This document shows, piece after piece, positions 35,756-43,449 of a stretch of DNA of 46,179 nucleotides. The stretch spans positions 1-46,179 of the forward strand of contig CAYRGG010000033.1 in the NCBI GenBank assembly GCA_964423745.1, written 5' to 3'. Origin of the DNA: CAYRGG01 sp964423745. GTDB taxonomy: Bacteria; Pseudomonadota; Gammaproteobacteria; Competibacterales; Competibacteraceae. Each line of letters starts with the position of its first letter. The stretch's first letter is position 1. The notes under the pieces are model-generated. The model ran no database searches, had not been told where the DNA came from, and was given only the letters and a program-made list of their open reading frames with translations. Position numbers and translations under genes: made by a program.

Positions 35756-37524
35756 TAAGGGGTGCGCCGTAAACGGATATTTAGTTCGCTTAACTGCGCT
35801 TCGCTAACCGGTGTCGGCGCTTGGGTCAGCAGACAGGCTGCCGTCTGCGTTTTCGGAAAAGCCATCACGTCGCGAATGGAACTAGCGCCCGCCATCAGCA
35901 TGACCAGCCGATCTAAACCAAAGGCGATGCCACCGTGGGGTGGGCAGCCGTATTTTAAAGCCTCCAGTAAAAAACCGAATTTGGTTTCGGCTTCCGAGGC
36001 GGAAATGCCCAGCAGTTCAAAAACTGCATTTTGCATGTCCATGTTATGGATACGCACGGAACCACCGCCGATTTCGGTGCCATTGAGCACCATATCATAG
36101 GCCCGCGAAGGACATCCACCGGGGTCATGACTCAGAGCTGCAGGATCGTCCACCTGCGGCGCTGTAAAAGGATGATGCAAGGCATTCCAACGCTGTGCAT
36201 TATCATCCCATTCAAACATGGGAAAATTGACCACCCAAAGGGGCGCCCAACCCTTGGCAACCAATCCCATATCTTGACCTACCCGAAGCCGTAGGGCACC
36301 TAAGGCATCGTTGACCACGTTGGCCTTGTCTGCGCCAAAAAAGATCAAATCGCCGGTGCTGGCTTGGGTACGTTCTAAGATGGCCTGCAACGCCTCGTCA
36401 TGGAGAAACTTGATAATGGGAGACTGGAGTCCAGCGCGGCCTTGGCTAATATCATTGACTTTTATATACGCCAAACCCTTAGCTCGGTAACGAGTGACAT
36501 AGTCGGCATAAAGATCGATTTCTCGACGCGCCAGTTTATTGCCTCTCGGCACCCGTAGGGCCGCTACGCGACCCTGGGGGTCACGGGCGGGATCGGCGAA
36601 CACCTTAAAGTCCACGTCTTGCATCAAATCAGACAGTTCAATGAGTTCCAGGGGAATCCGCAAATCAGGTTTATCGGAACCGTACCTATGCATGGCGTCT
36701 AAGTATTCCAGGCGTGGAAAGGGATCGGGTAGATCCACCTGCAATACGTCTTTGAAGAGCTTACGGATCATGGTCTCCATAAGCTCGGTGATGTGGTGTT
36801 CATCCAGAAATGATGTTTCTATATCCAACTGGGTGAACTCCGGTTGCCTATCGGCCCGCAGGTCTTCATCTCGAAAACAACGGACGATTTGATAATAGCG
36901 ATCCATCCCTGCCATCATAAGCAGCTGCTTGAATAATTGTGGCGATTGCGGCAAAGCAAAAAAGGAGCCTGGATAGGTACGGCTGGGAACCAGATAATCC
37001 CGGGCGCCTTCAGGTGTCGCTTTGGTGAGCATAGGCGTTTCAATGTCGAGAAAACCTTGGTCGTCGAGGAAATGGCGCAATGCCTTGACGATCTGACTAC
37101 GCAGTCGCAATTGGGTTTGCATATTTGCACGGCGCAGATCGAGATAGCGGTAGCGTAAACATACTTCCTCGGAGACGTCGTCGTCATCGAGCTGAAAAGG
37201 CAAAGGGTCGGCGCGGTTAAGAATTTCTAGGTCGTGGGCTAAAATTTCCACCATACCGGTGGGTAAATTGGCGTTTTCTGTGCCTGCAGGACGTCGCCGT
37301 ACACGACCGCGAACAAATAACACATATTCATTGCGTATACGTTCAGCATTGGCAAACGCAGCCGGTGTGTCCGGATCAATGACCACCTGCACCATACCTT
37401 CGCGGTCGCGCACATCCACAAAAATGACGCCGCCATGATCGCGACGACGGTGCGCCCAACCGCAAATGTCCACTGTTTGGTCTAATAGGGTCTCATTGAC
37501 TTGGCCGCAATAATGGCTGCGCAT
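35755..37524 (-). CDS. aspS: Aspartyl-tRNA synthetase
   Basis: This is a class II synthetase charging tRNA-Asp, with a bacterial-type length of 589 residues. An N-terminal OB fold (VDICGWAHRRRDHGGVIFVDVRDREG) is followed by the catalytic domain with motif 2 (RCFRDEDLRADRQPEFTQLDIE region) and motif 3 (GIAFGLDRLVMLMAG). The bacterial GAD insertion lies between them. The TAG stop at 35755-35757 is shared with the end of a MITE-like element, yet the protein end (LRRTP) looks normal. Confidence 0.97.
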   Translation of the reverse strand: MRSHYCGQVNETLLDQTVDICGWAHRRRDHGGVIFVDVRDREGMVQVVIDPDTPAAFANAERIRNEYVLFVRGRVRRRPAGTENANLPTGMVEILAHDLEILNRADPLPFQLDDDDVSEEVCLRYRYLDLRRANMQTQLRLRSQIVKALRHFLDDQGFLDIETPMLTKATPEGARDYLVPSRTYPGSFFALPQSPQLFKQLLMMAGMDRYYQIVRCFRDEDLRADRQPEFTQLDIETSFLDEHHITELMETMIRKLFKDVLQVDLPDPFPRLEYLDAMHRYGSDKPDLRIPLELIELSDLMQDVDFKVFADPARDPQGRVAALRVPRGNKLARREIDLYADYVTRYRAKGLAYIKVNDISQGRAGLQSPIIKFLHDEALQAILERTQASTGDLIFFGADKANVVNDALGALRLRVGQDMGLVAKGWAPLWVVNFPMFEWDDNAQRWNALHHPFTAPQVDDPAALSHDPGGCPSRAYDMVLNGTEIGGGSVRIHNMDMQNAVFELLGISASEAETKFGFLLEALKYGCPPHGGIAFGLDRLVMLMAGASSIRDVMAFPKTQTAACLLTQAPTPVSEAQLSELNIRLRRTP

Positions 37525-37605
37525 AATATCAGTTCCCTGGTTAAAAGTTTTTAGAATAGGACGGGCTAAATCTGTATTAAGGCATGTTAAGTCAAGAGGC
37601 GTAGG

Positions 37606-37625
37606 GTGGGCAACTTGTTGCCCAC
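37606..37625. repeat. Short perfect hairpin
   Basis: GTGGGCAAC and GTTGCCCAC are separated by TT. There is no following T-run on either strand, so it is a palindromic repeat rather than an intrinsic terminator. Similar GGGTGGGCA...TGCCCAC units are common dispersed repeats in related bacteria. Confidence 0.7.
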
Positions 37626-37653
37626 GCGGAAAATCTAGCTTGCCCTATAGCCA

Positions 37654-37827
37654 AAGTAAAAACGTTCTAAAAGACATCCCATCAGGGAAGCTTTGTGATA
37701 GGTACTTGTCTATAAATTATCCGGTGTTATATCAGGAACGCTGTGAATACGTCCATGTACGCTCCATCGCCGTCTCCCAACGGCGAAGGTCCTTCCATAA
37801 CACCGGATAACTTAGGACGTTTTACTT
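37654..37827. repeat. Nested inverted-repeat unit
   Basis: Perfect 14-bp arms TTATCCGGTGTTAT (37717-37730) and ATAACACCGGATAA (37797-37810) enclose 66 bp. Outside them, imperfect arms AAGTAAAAACGTTCTAA (from 37654) and TTAGGACGTTTTACTT (to 37827) match. The interior (ACGCTGTGAATACGTCCATG) resembles the repeat at the right end of the window. Confidence 0.65.
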
Positions 37828-37865
37828 AGCAGCCAAATTGATGACGAATGCTTGCTAACTAACAG

Positions 37866-38198
37866 TTAAGACGAATTGGCGGCGGCTTTATCTTTAGGGG
37901 TTTGGCTAGCACTGCTCTCTTTATTTTTAGCAGACTCTTTGGTCTTGTTTGAATCTGCGGTCTTAGCGTCACTGGAAGGTGCATCATCTTTATTAGCGAT
38001 ATTTTTCTTTTTATCGCTGTTTTTGAAATCGGTTTCGTACCAACCACTACCTTTCAAGCGGAAACCTACCGCTGATATCTTTTTTTTCAATGCGGGTGCA
38101 CCACAACTGGGGCAGTCGCTGAGGGGTGGATCAGCCATTTTTTGTATAGCTTCCATTTCATGATGACAGTCCTCACAGCGGTACTCATAAATCGGCAT
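37866..38198 (-). CDS. FmdB-family zinc-ribbon protein
   Basis: This is a 110-residue protein with an N-terminal zinc ribbon: MPIYEYRCEDCHHEME and DCPSCGAP supply two CxxC pairs. It is followed by the family tail LKKKISAVGFRLKGSGWYETDF. The last 45 residues are Lys/Ser/Asp-rich and disordered. The role of FmdB-type proteins is unclear (a regulatory role is suggested from the methylotrophic namesake). The gene commonly sits directly upstream of aspS, as here. Confidence 0.9.
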   Translation of the reverse strand: MPIYEYRCEDCHHEMEAIQKMADPPLSDCPSCGAPALKKKISAVGFRLKGSGWYETDFKNSDKKKNIANKDDAPSSDAKTADSNKTKESAKNKESSASQTPKDKAAANSS

Positions 38199-38386
38199 GA
38201 AATTCTACCTCAAATGGCCTGTAATAATATCAGCTTGAACTTTTTAAAAGCTGTCATTATGGAATTAAAACACGTTAAAAGTTTAAACTGGAAAATATCT
38301 CGTTTTCGAACATGTTTTATATGTGGATTAATGGGAAAATTTCAAGAAATGCTAGTCTTAAAAATCAAGTAAAGATCCAATATGGT

Positions 38387-38414
38387 CTTGAATGTCGCGA
38401 ACTGTGCCCTTACT
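38387..38414 (+). promoter_or_regulatory. Possible sigma-32 (heat-shock) promoter of lon
   Basis: CTTGAA at 38387-38392 matches the sigma-32 -35 box. After 14 bp, CCCTTACT matches the -10 box (CCCCATnT) in part. It points at lon about 130 bp downstream. lon is a heat-shock gene in E. coli. Confidence 0.4.
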
Positions 38415-38492
38415 GTAACGAGAGGATTTTTAGATACTACCTGTTATTACGAATTAGCTAGCGCTCGCGCAGGAACTTGGAAAGGAGTAGTC

Positions 38493-38549
38493 ATGACTGC
38501 ATTTGAACAAAGATGTTGGACCACAAGCGACCGTGCAATAACACCATGA
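38493..38549 (+). CDS. Short upstream ORF overlapping lon start
   Basis: ATG at 38493 follows a strong AAAGGAG ribosome site (38480-38486) and encodes 18 residues (MTAFEQRCWTTSDRAITP). Its TGA (38547-38549) overlaps the lon ATG (38546) as ATGA. The lon start has no ribosome site of its own that I can see, so lon may be translated by coupling to this leader. No family is recognised. Confidence 0.45.
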   Translation: MTAFEQRCWTTSDRAITP

Positions 38550-40975
38550 ATGATAACAACACTATTGATGCTGAAGTTGTTCAGGACCACCAGCGTACTG
38601 AAGATGGGTCTGACCAGCAAACCGAAGCGGGTAACCAAATCACCATTGCTGGCGACGTTTTACCTGACACCTTATATTTGTTGCCGCTTTCAGAAAGACC
38701 TTTTTTCCCGGCGCAAGCGCTTCCTTTGTTGCTCAATGAGGATCCCTGGTTGCCCACGGTGGAGGCCGCTGTCAGTACTGACCAGCATTTGGTAGGTTTA
38801 ATTCTGGTCAAACCGGATCACCCCGAGGGGGCCACGCCGGAGGATTTTTTTCAAGTGGGCACGGTGGTGCGTATGCACCAGCTCACCCGCGATGAAGATC
38901 GAATACAGTTTGTGGCGCAAGGTTTAAGACGTTTTCGGCTGGTCAAGTGGTTATCCAACCAACCGCCTTATTTAGCCCGGGTGGAGTATCTCGGCGACGA
39001 CGATTTTGAGAACACCGAAGAATTGCGTGCCTATTCCATGGCTGTGGTCAATACCCTCAAGGAACTGGTTCATCTAAATCCACTGTATTCCGAGCAACTT
39101 AAATTCTTTCTCTCCCGTTTCAACACCAATGATCCCTCGCCTTTGGCGGATTTTGCGGCTAATTTAACCACCGCCAGTAAAGAAGAGCTCCAAGATATAT
39201 TGGCTACCGCGCCGGTGTTGGAGCGCATGAAAAAGGTCATCGTGCTCATTAAGAAGGAACTTGAAGTCGCCAAACTGCAGAGCAAGATACGTACCCAAGT
39301 CGAGGAAAAAATGACTGAGCAGCAACGCAAGTTTTTCTTGCGCGAGCAGCTCAAGGTTATTCAAAGAGAATTGGGTTTAGCCAAAGATGATCGGACAGCC
39401 GATGTGGAGCGCTTTCGCGAGCGTCTTGAAACGCGCCAAGTCCCAGAAGCGCCTTTGCAGCGTATCAATAGCGAAATGGATAAGCTGGCTATTTTGGAGA
39501 CGGGTTCGCCAGAATACGCTGTAACGCGCAACTATTTAGACACCATCACAGATCTACCTTGGGGTGTTTATTCCGCGGACAATTTTGATCTGACCCATGC
39601 GCGTCGGATATTAGACCGGGATCACGATAGCCTAGAAGATGTCAAGGACCGCATCATCGAATTTCTCGCCGTTGGTGCCCTTAAAGGGGAGGTGGCCGGA
39701 TCTATAATGTTGTTGGTGGGTCCACCGGGTGTTGGCAAAACCTCCATCGGTCGCTCTGTGGCTAGCGCCTTGGGAAGACAGTTTTATCGACTCAGTCTTG
39801 GTGGTATTCGGGATGAGGCCGAGATCAAAGGCCATCGTCGTACTTATATCGGCGCTTTACCCGGAAAGTTTATACAAGCTATCCGCGAGAGTCACGTCGC
39901 TAACCCCGTGATTATGCTAGATGAAATCGACAAAATTGGCGCCTCTTATCATGGCGATCCAGCCTCAGCATTGCTGGAGGTGCTGGATCCGGAACAAAAT
40001 AGTGACTTTTTAGATCATTATCTGGATGTGCGTTTTGATCTCTCCAAAGTGTTATTTATCTGCACGGCTAATCAGCTGGATACGATTCCCGGACCCCTCC
40101 TAGACCGCATGGAAGTTATCCGTTTAGCGGGCTACATTGCCTCTGAAAAGCTGCTCATCGCGAAACACCATCTATGGCCTCGTCTATTGCAACGGGCGGG
40201 TTTAAAACGCCGCCAAATCAAATTATCCGATGCCGCCCTAAGGCAACTTATTGAGGGTTATGCCCGCGAAGCCGGTGTGCGTAACTTAGAAAAGCAGTTA
40301 GGACGGTTGGTCCGCAAATCAGCGGTTAAAATCGTCCATGGCGATCCAGGTCCCATTCGAATTGCCGTTAAAGATTTGGATACCTATTTAGGTAAACCCA
40401 CGTTTCCAAAAGAAAAACCGTTTATGGGGATGGGGATTGCCACGGGATTGGCTTGGACCGCCATGGGTGGGGCAACCCTCAACGTGGAAGCTACTTTGGT
40501 GCATTCCAAGAATCGAGGTTTTAAACTCACTGGACGATTAGGGGATGTGATGCAGGAATCAGCCAACATCGCCTATAGTTATGTGAGCGCCCATCTGAAG
40601 GAATACAAAGCTGACCCTAGTTTTTTTGATGAGGCTTTTGTACATCTGCATGTGCCCGAAGGCGCAACCCCAAAGGATGGCCCCAGTGCTGGTATTACTA
40701 TGGCCACGGCCTTGGTTTCCTTGGCGCGTCATGAAGCCTTGTCCCGTCCCCTGGCTATGACCGGCGAACTCACCCTCACGGGTCAAGTCTTACCGGTAGG
40801 CGGTATTCGCGAAAAAGTCATTGCCGCACGCCGTAATAAGGTGATGGAATTGATTTTGCCGGAAGCCAACCGCGGAGACTATGAAGAGCTTCCTGAACAT
40901 GTTACCCAAGGTGTTAGTGTCCATTTTGTGAGCCACTTTCGTGATGTGGTGAAACGGATTTTTAATCCCAAATAG
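38546..40975 (+). CDS. lon: ATP-dependent protease Lon
   Basis: This is a cytosolic AAA+ protease degrading damaged and regulatory proteins. From the ATG at 38546 it has 809 residues. The N-terminal substrate domain begins near LYLLPLSERPFFP, and the AAA+ module has Walker A GPPGVGKT near 393 and MLDEIDKI. The protease domain has catalytic Ser in DGPSAGIT near 713 and Lys in GGIREKVIAARRN near 756, with the same 43-residue spacing as in E. coli. A TTG at 38513 in the same frame is less likely. It is preceded by an 18-codon overlapping ORF and a sigma-32-like promoter. Confidence 0.95.
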   Translation: MNDNNTIDAEVVQDHQRTEDGSDQQTEAGNQITIAGDVLPDTLYLLPLSERPFFPAQALPLLLNEDPWLPTVEAAVSTDQHLVGLILVKPDHPEGATPEDFFQVGTVVRMHQLTRDEDRIQFVAQGLRRFRLVKWLSNQPPYLARVEYLGDDDFENTEELRAYSMAVVNTLKELVHLNPLYSEQLKFFLSRFNTNDPSPLADFAANLTTASKEELQDILATAPVLERMKKVIVLIKKELEVAKLQSKIRTQVEEKMTEQQRKFFLREQLKVIQRELGLAKDDRTADVERFRERLETRQVPEAPLQRINSEMDKLAILETGSPEYAVTRNYLDTITDLPWGVYSADNFDLTHARRILDRDHDSLEDVKDRIIEFLAVGALKGEVAGSIMLLVGPPGVGKTSIGRSVASALGRQFYRLSLGGIRDEAEIKGHRRTYIGALPGKFIQAIRESHVANPVIMLDEIDKIGASYHGDPASALLEVLDPEQNSDFLDHYLDVRFDLSKVLFICTANQLDTIPGPLLDRMEVIRLAGYIASEKLLIAKHHLWPRLLQRAGLKRRQIKLSDAALRQLIEGYAREAGVRNLEKQLGRLVRKSAVKIVHGDPGPIRIAVKDLDTYLGKPTFPKEKPFMGMGIATGLAWTAMGGATLNVEATLVHSKNRGFKLTGRLGDVMQESANIAYSYVSAHLKEYKADPSFFDEAFVHLHVPEGATPKDGPSAGITMATALVSLARHEALSRPLAMTGELTLTGQVLPVGGIREKVIAARRNKVMELILPEANRGDYEELPEHVTQGVSVHFVSHFRDVVKRIFNPK

Positions 40976-40998
40976 CGGGCTGAGTTTTTTATCATTTG

Positions 40999-41760
40999 AT
41001 GACTGCTGCAACTACCTTTGTTTTGACCTTGATGATGACCTTGCTCATGTGGGGTTCGCCGGCGCAAGTTTGGGCCGCCTGCGATGACCCGCCTGCGAAA
41101 CGGGTAAATTGGTTACGTTGTGATAAACAAGGGGCTGATTTGCAGGGGGTTGATCTGCGCGAGTCCATTCTTGGGCGTATAGATCTCAGTGGCGCCGATT
41201 TGCGGGGAGCCCGTTTAAGTGGTGCGGATCTGGGTCGAGCGCAATTAACAGAAACGGATTTTTCAGAAGCCCGCATGTCCGAGGCGCGACTGGTGGGCGC
41301 ACGACTTCAGAATGCCAAGTTTGTCAATGCGTCTATGGTGGGGGCCCGTCTAGACCGGGCCTTGTTGAATGGCGCAAATTTTCAACAGGCTAACCTGAGT
41401 GAAGCGCGTCTGTATGAAGTTGATCTCAGTGGCGCTATACTCTCCGGGGCCAATTTAGCTAGGACAAATCTCTCCCAATCGGATTTGACCGATACCCAGT
41501 TAGATGGGGCAATTTTGGTAGGTAGTGAACTGAGTCGAGGCATTTTAGAGGATGCCAACCTAAAAGGAGCCAATTTACGGGGAGCAAATTTGGAAGGCGC
41601 GAATTTGTTAGGGGCTGATTTTTCGGAAGCGGATTTATCGAATGCGGATTTGCGTGACGCACATATCGATAATGCTGATTTTTCCGGCGCAAATTTGAGT
41701 AGCACCATTTGGGTTGATCGCAGACGCTGTCGTCCAGGCTCGATTGGAGAATGCCGCTGA
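40999..41760 (+). CDS. Secreted pentapeptide-repeat protein
   Basis: This is a 253-residue protein. A signal peptide (TFVLTLMMTLLMWGSPAQVWA) precedes about 180 residues of A(D/N)LxX pentapeptide repeats, which form a right-handed square beta-helix. Examples are GADLRGARLSGADLGRAQL and GANLEGANLLGADFSEADL. The repeat block runs from about residue 45 to 235, and the C-terminus has two Cys. ATG at 40999 is chosen over the TTG at 40996. It follows lon by 23 bp on the same strand. Periplasmic location is inferred. Function is unknown. Confidence 0.85.
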   Translation: MTAATTFVLTLMMTLLMWGSPAQVWAACDDPPAKRVNWLRCDKQGADLQGVDLRESILGRIDLSGADLRGARLSGADLGRAQLTETDFSEARMSEARLVGARLQNAKFVNASMVGARLDRALLNGANFQQANLSEARLYEVDLSGAILSGANLARTNLSQSDLTDTQLDGAILVGSELSRGILEDANLKGANLRGANLEGANLLGADFSEADLSNADLRDAHIDNADFSGANLSSTIWVDRRRCRPGSIGECR

Positions 41761-41855
41761 AAAGCTGTGGCGTATGCAAAAATAATGAAAAATAATGCGT
41801 CGTGTCCGCGCAGTTGGCCGTTAAGTCATTGGACACGACCCTCGGTTGTGATGTT

Positions 41856-43367
41856 ATGGATGCAAACACGATACAGGCTGGGCTTTCATGGGCAGACTAT
41901 AAGGTATTACTACCTTTAGATAACCAAGTCCAGGTCTTGGTCATAGATACCCAAGAATATGGGTTTCTGCCCCACTTAGTCGGCTCTGTTAAAAGCATAG
42001 ATGTGTTGGTGAATGAGTCTAACGAAGCCTACTGGCTAGCTGTGTTAGAAACCCTCAAACTACCCAGGATATATCCTATAAAGCAATTAACCAAAGACTA
42101 CGATCTGGTATTTAGTGATGGCGTGCAGCAGCTGCCTGTTGGCAAAGGTGGAACCGTTTGCCGTTTTTTTAAGCAACGCCGTGTACTGCTGGAAAAAACG
42201 CCTTTGTTACGTTACGGTGTCTGGTTTGCTTGGCCTGATTGGCCTAACTTTCGTCTTTTGATTCCTGATAGCCGCCCGGGGATACGAGCGGCAGTCCGTC
42301 ATGCACCCATCTATGGGCATCCTGCTTTGGGGCATAGGGTGAATCGTTGGTTACCGTCATGGGTAACAACGGCTCGTATTGGGGAGCAGGGTATTATTTT
42401 ATATCGGGATAGTGAAAAACCTGTTTACCCCAGTTATTGGGAGCGCATTGTTGAAACCCTTAGCGCCCGGCCAGATTTTGATTTTTTAAAGACAGTGCCT
42501 GCACAGCGCTGGTTGATAGGTGCGGGAATCCCTGGAAACTCCCATATCGTGATCAACCTGGTGGATGAACAGGGATGCCTACAAGGATCGGTAAAATGTG
42601 CCCGTCTCCCGAATCGTTCCGTGTTAGTAGAAGAAAAGCGCTCGGCAACGATTATTAATCTCTTAGGCAGTGATTTAGCCGAGAAACTCAGTATGCCCAC
42701 GGCAATGATGACCCTCGATAAGTATGTTGTGTCGGCGTATCGCTTACCTTCCAATTGGCTTGCCATGGGCCTACGCTGGCGTTTACTGAGTTCTCGTAAT
42801 CTGCTTTGGGCAATCACCCATTGGTTAATAAAAGTGGCTTTTAAGACAGCACACCCGCTACCCGTGTTTCAATTTTGGCAAAAGCATGGCTTACCACTTG
42901 ACCGTTTGCGAGACCAAGACTTCTTTACTGCCTCTCTCAAGGGCGTAGCGGATGAAGCCCTGGTAACTTTGGAAAAATCCAGTTTTCGTGCCTTTTCCGT
43001 GCTGGAGCACGGTGAATTGAGTCTGCAAAATGTTCAGATGATAAGCAAGCATGGTCAAGAGTTTCGGATTGTTAACTGGGAGTATGCGGATTTAGATGGA
43101 GCGCCGTTGGTGGATCTCTGTTACCTGTTAGCGTCCTGTAAAGCCCCTGCAAAACTAGCTGCCCAGTGCATGGCTGCTTATCTGGATCAGACTGGCTATC
43201 CAAGAGCTATGGCTTTACCCCTATGGCTTTCTTATGTGGCGCGACGCTGGCAACGGGAGGGTAATCTGTCGCCTGGGAATAAAAACTTTCACAACGGTGA
43301 GGATTTACTCCAGATGACCGCATTAATTCAATCCTATGTGCAGAGGTTGGAGCAGAAAGCGATTTAA
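41856..43367 (+). CDS. Protein with APH/choline-kinase-like C-terminus and altered catalytic residues
   Basis: This is a 503-residue protein from the ATG at 41856. A GTG at 41802 would add 18 residues without a clear ribosome site. The N-terminal part (VQVLVIDTQEYGFLPHL, then SIDVLVNESNEAYWLAVL) looks like a degenerate Rossmann methyltransferase start. The C-terminal quarter follows the aminoglycoside-phosphotransferase layout. His385-Gly-Glu-Leu-Ser-Leu-Gln-Asn stands for the HGDxxxxN catalytic loop, and Asn407-Trp-Glu-Tyr for the metal-binding DWE, then GAPLVDLCYLLAS. The catalytic Asp is Glu and the metal Asp is Asn, so a pseudokinase or altered activity is likely. Function is unknown. Confidence 0.6.
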   Translation: MDANTIQAGLSWADYKVLLPLDNQVQVLVIDTQEYGFLPHLVGSVKSIDVLVNESNEAYWLAVLETLKLPRIYPIKQLTKDYDLVFSDGVQQLPVGKGGTVCRFFKQRRVLLEKTPLLRYGVWFAWPDWPNFRLLIPDSRPGIRAAVRHAPIYGHPALGHRVNRWLPSWVTTARIGEQGIILYRDSEKPVYPSYWERIVETLSARPDFDFLKTVPAQRWLIGAGIPGNSHIVINLVDEQGCLQGSVKCARLPNRSVLVEEKRSATIINLLGSDLAEKLSMPTAMMTLDKYVVSAYRLPSNWLAMGLRWRLLSSRNLLWAITHWLIKVAFKTAHPLPVFQFWQKHGLPLDRLRDQDFFTASLKGVADEALVTLEKSSFRAFSVLEHGELSLQNVQMISKHGQEFRIVNWEYADLDGAPLVDLCYLLASCKAPAKLAAQCMAAYLDQTGYPRAMALPLWLSYVARRWQREGNLSPGNKNFHNGEDLLQMTALIQSYVQRLEQKAI

Positions 43368-43449
43368 CTTTGTCATGGTTAGGGCTTGTGCGTAAGTCTT
43401 AATGGTACTAACGCCTAAGGGAGCAGGCCCTTGTCAATGAGGCACCTAC

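Larger units (their letters stand above)
37525..37865. other. Intergenic region with nested palindromic repeats
   Basis: 341 bases lie between aspS and the FmdB-type gene, both on the minus strand. They contain a perfect hairpin (37606-37625) and a larger inverted-repeat unit (37654-37827), both described separately. No open frame is supported. Confidence 0.7.

Noticed and set aside
37606..37625. Hairpin as an intrinsic terminator of the FmdB-type gene
   Set aside because: The hairpin is perfect, but no U-run follows on either strand and it is about 240 bp from the gene end.
41382..41708. Minus-strand open frame of repeated KSA/KFAP units
   Set aside because: It mirrors the pentapeptide repeats on the plus strand and is not an independent gene.
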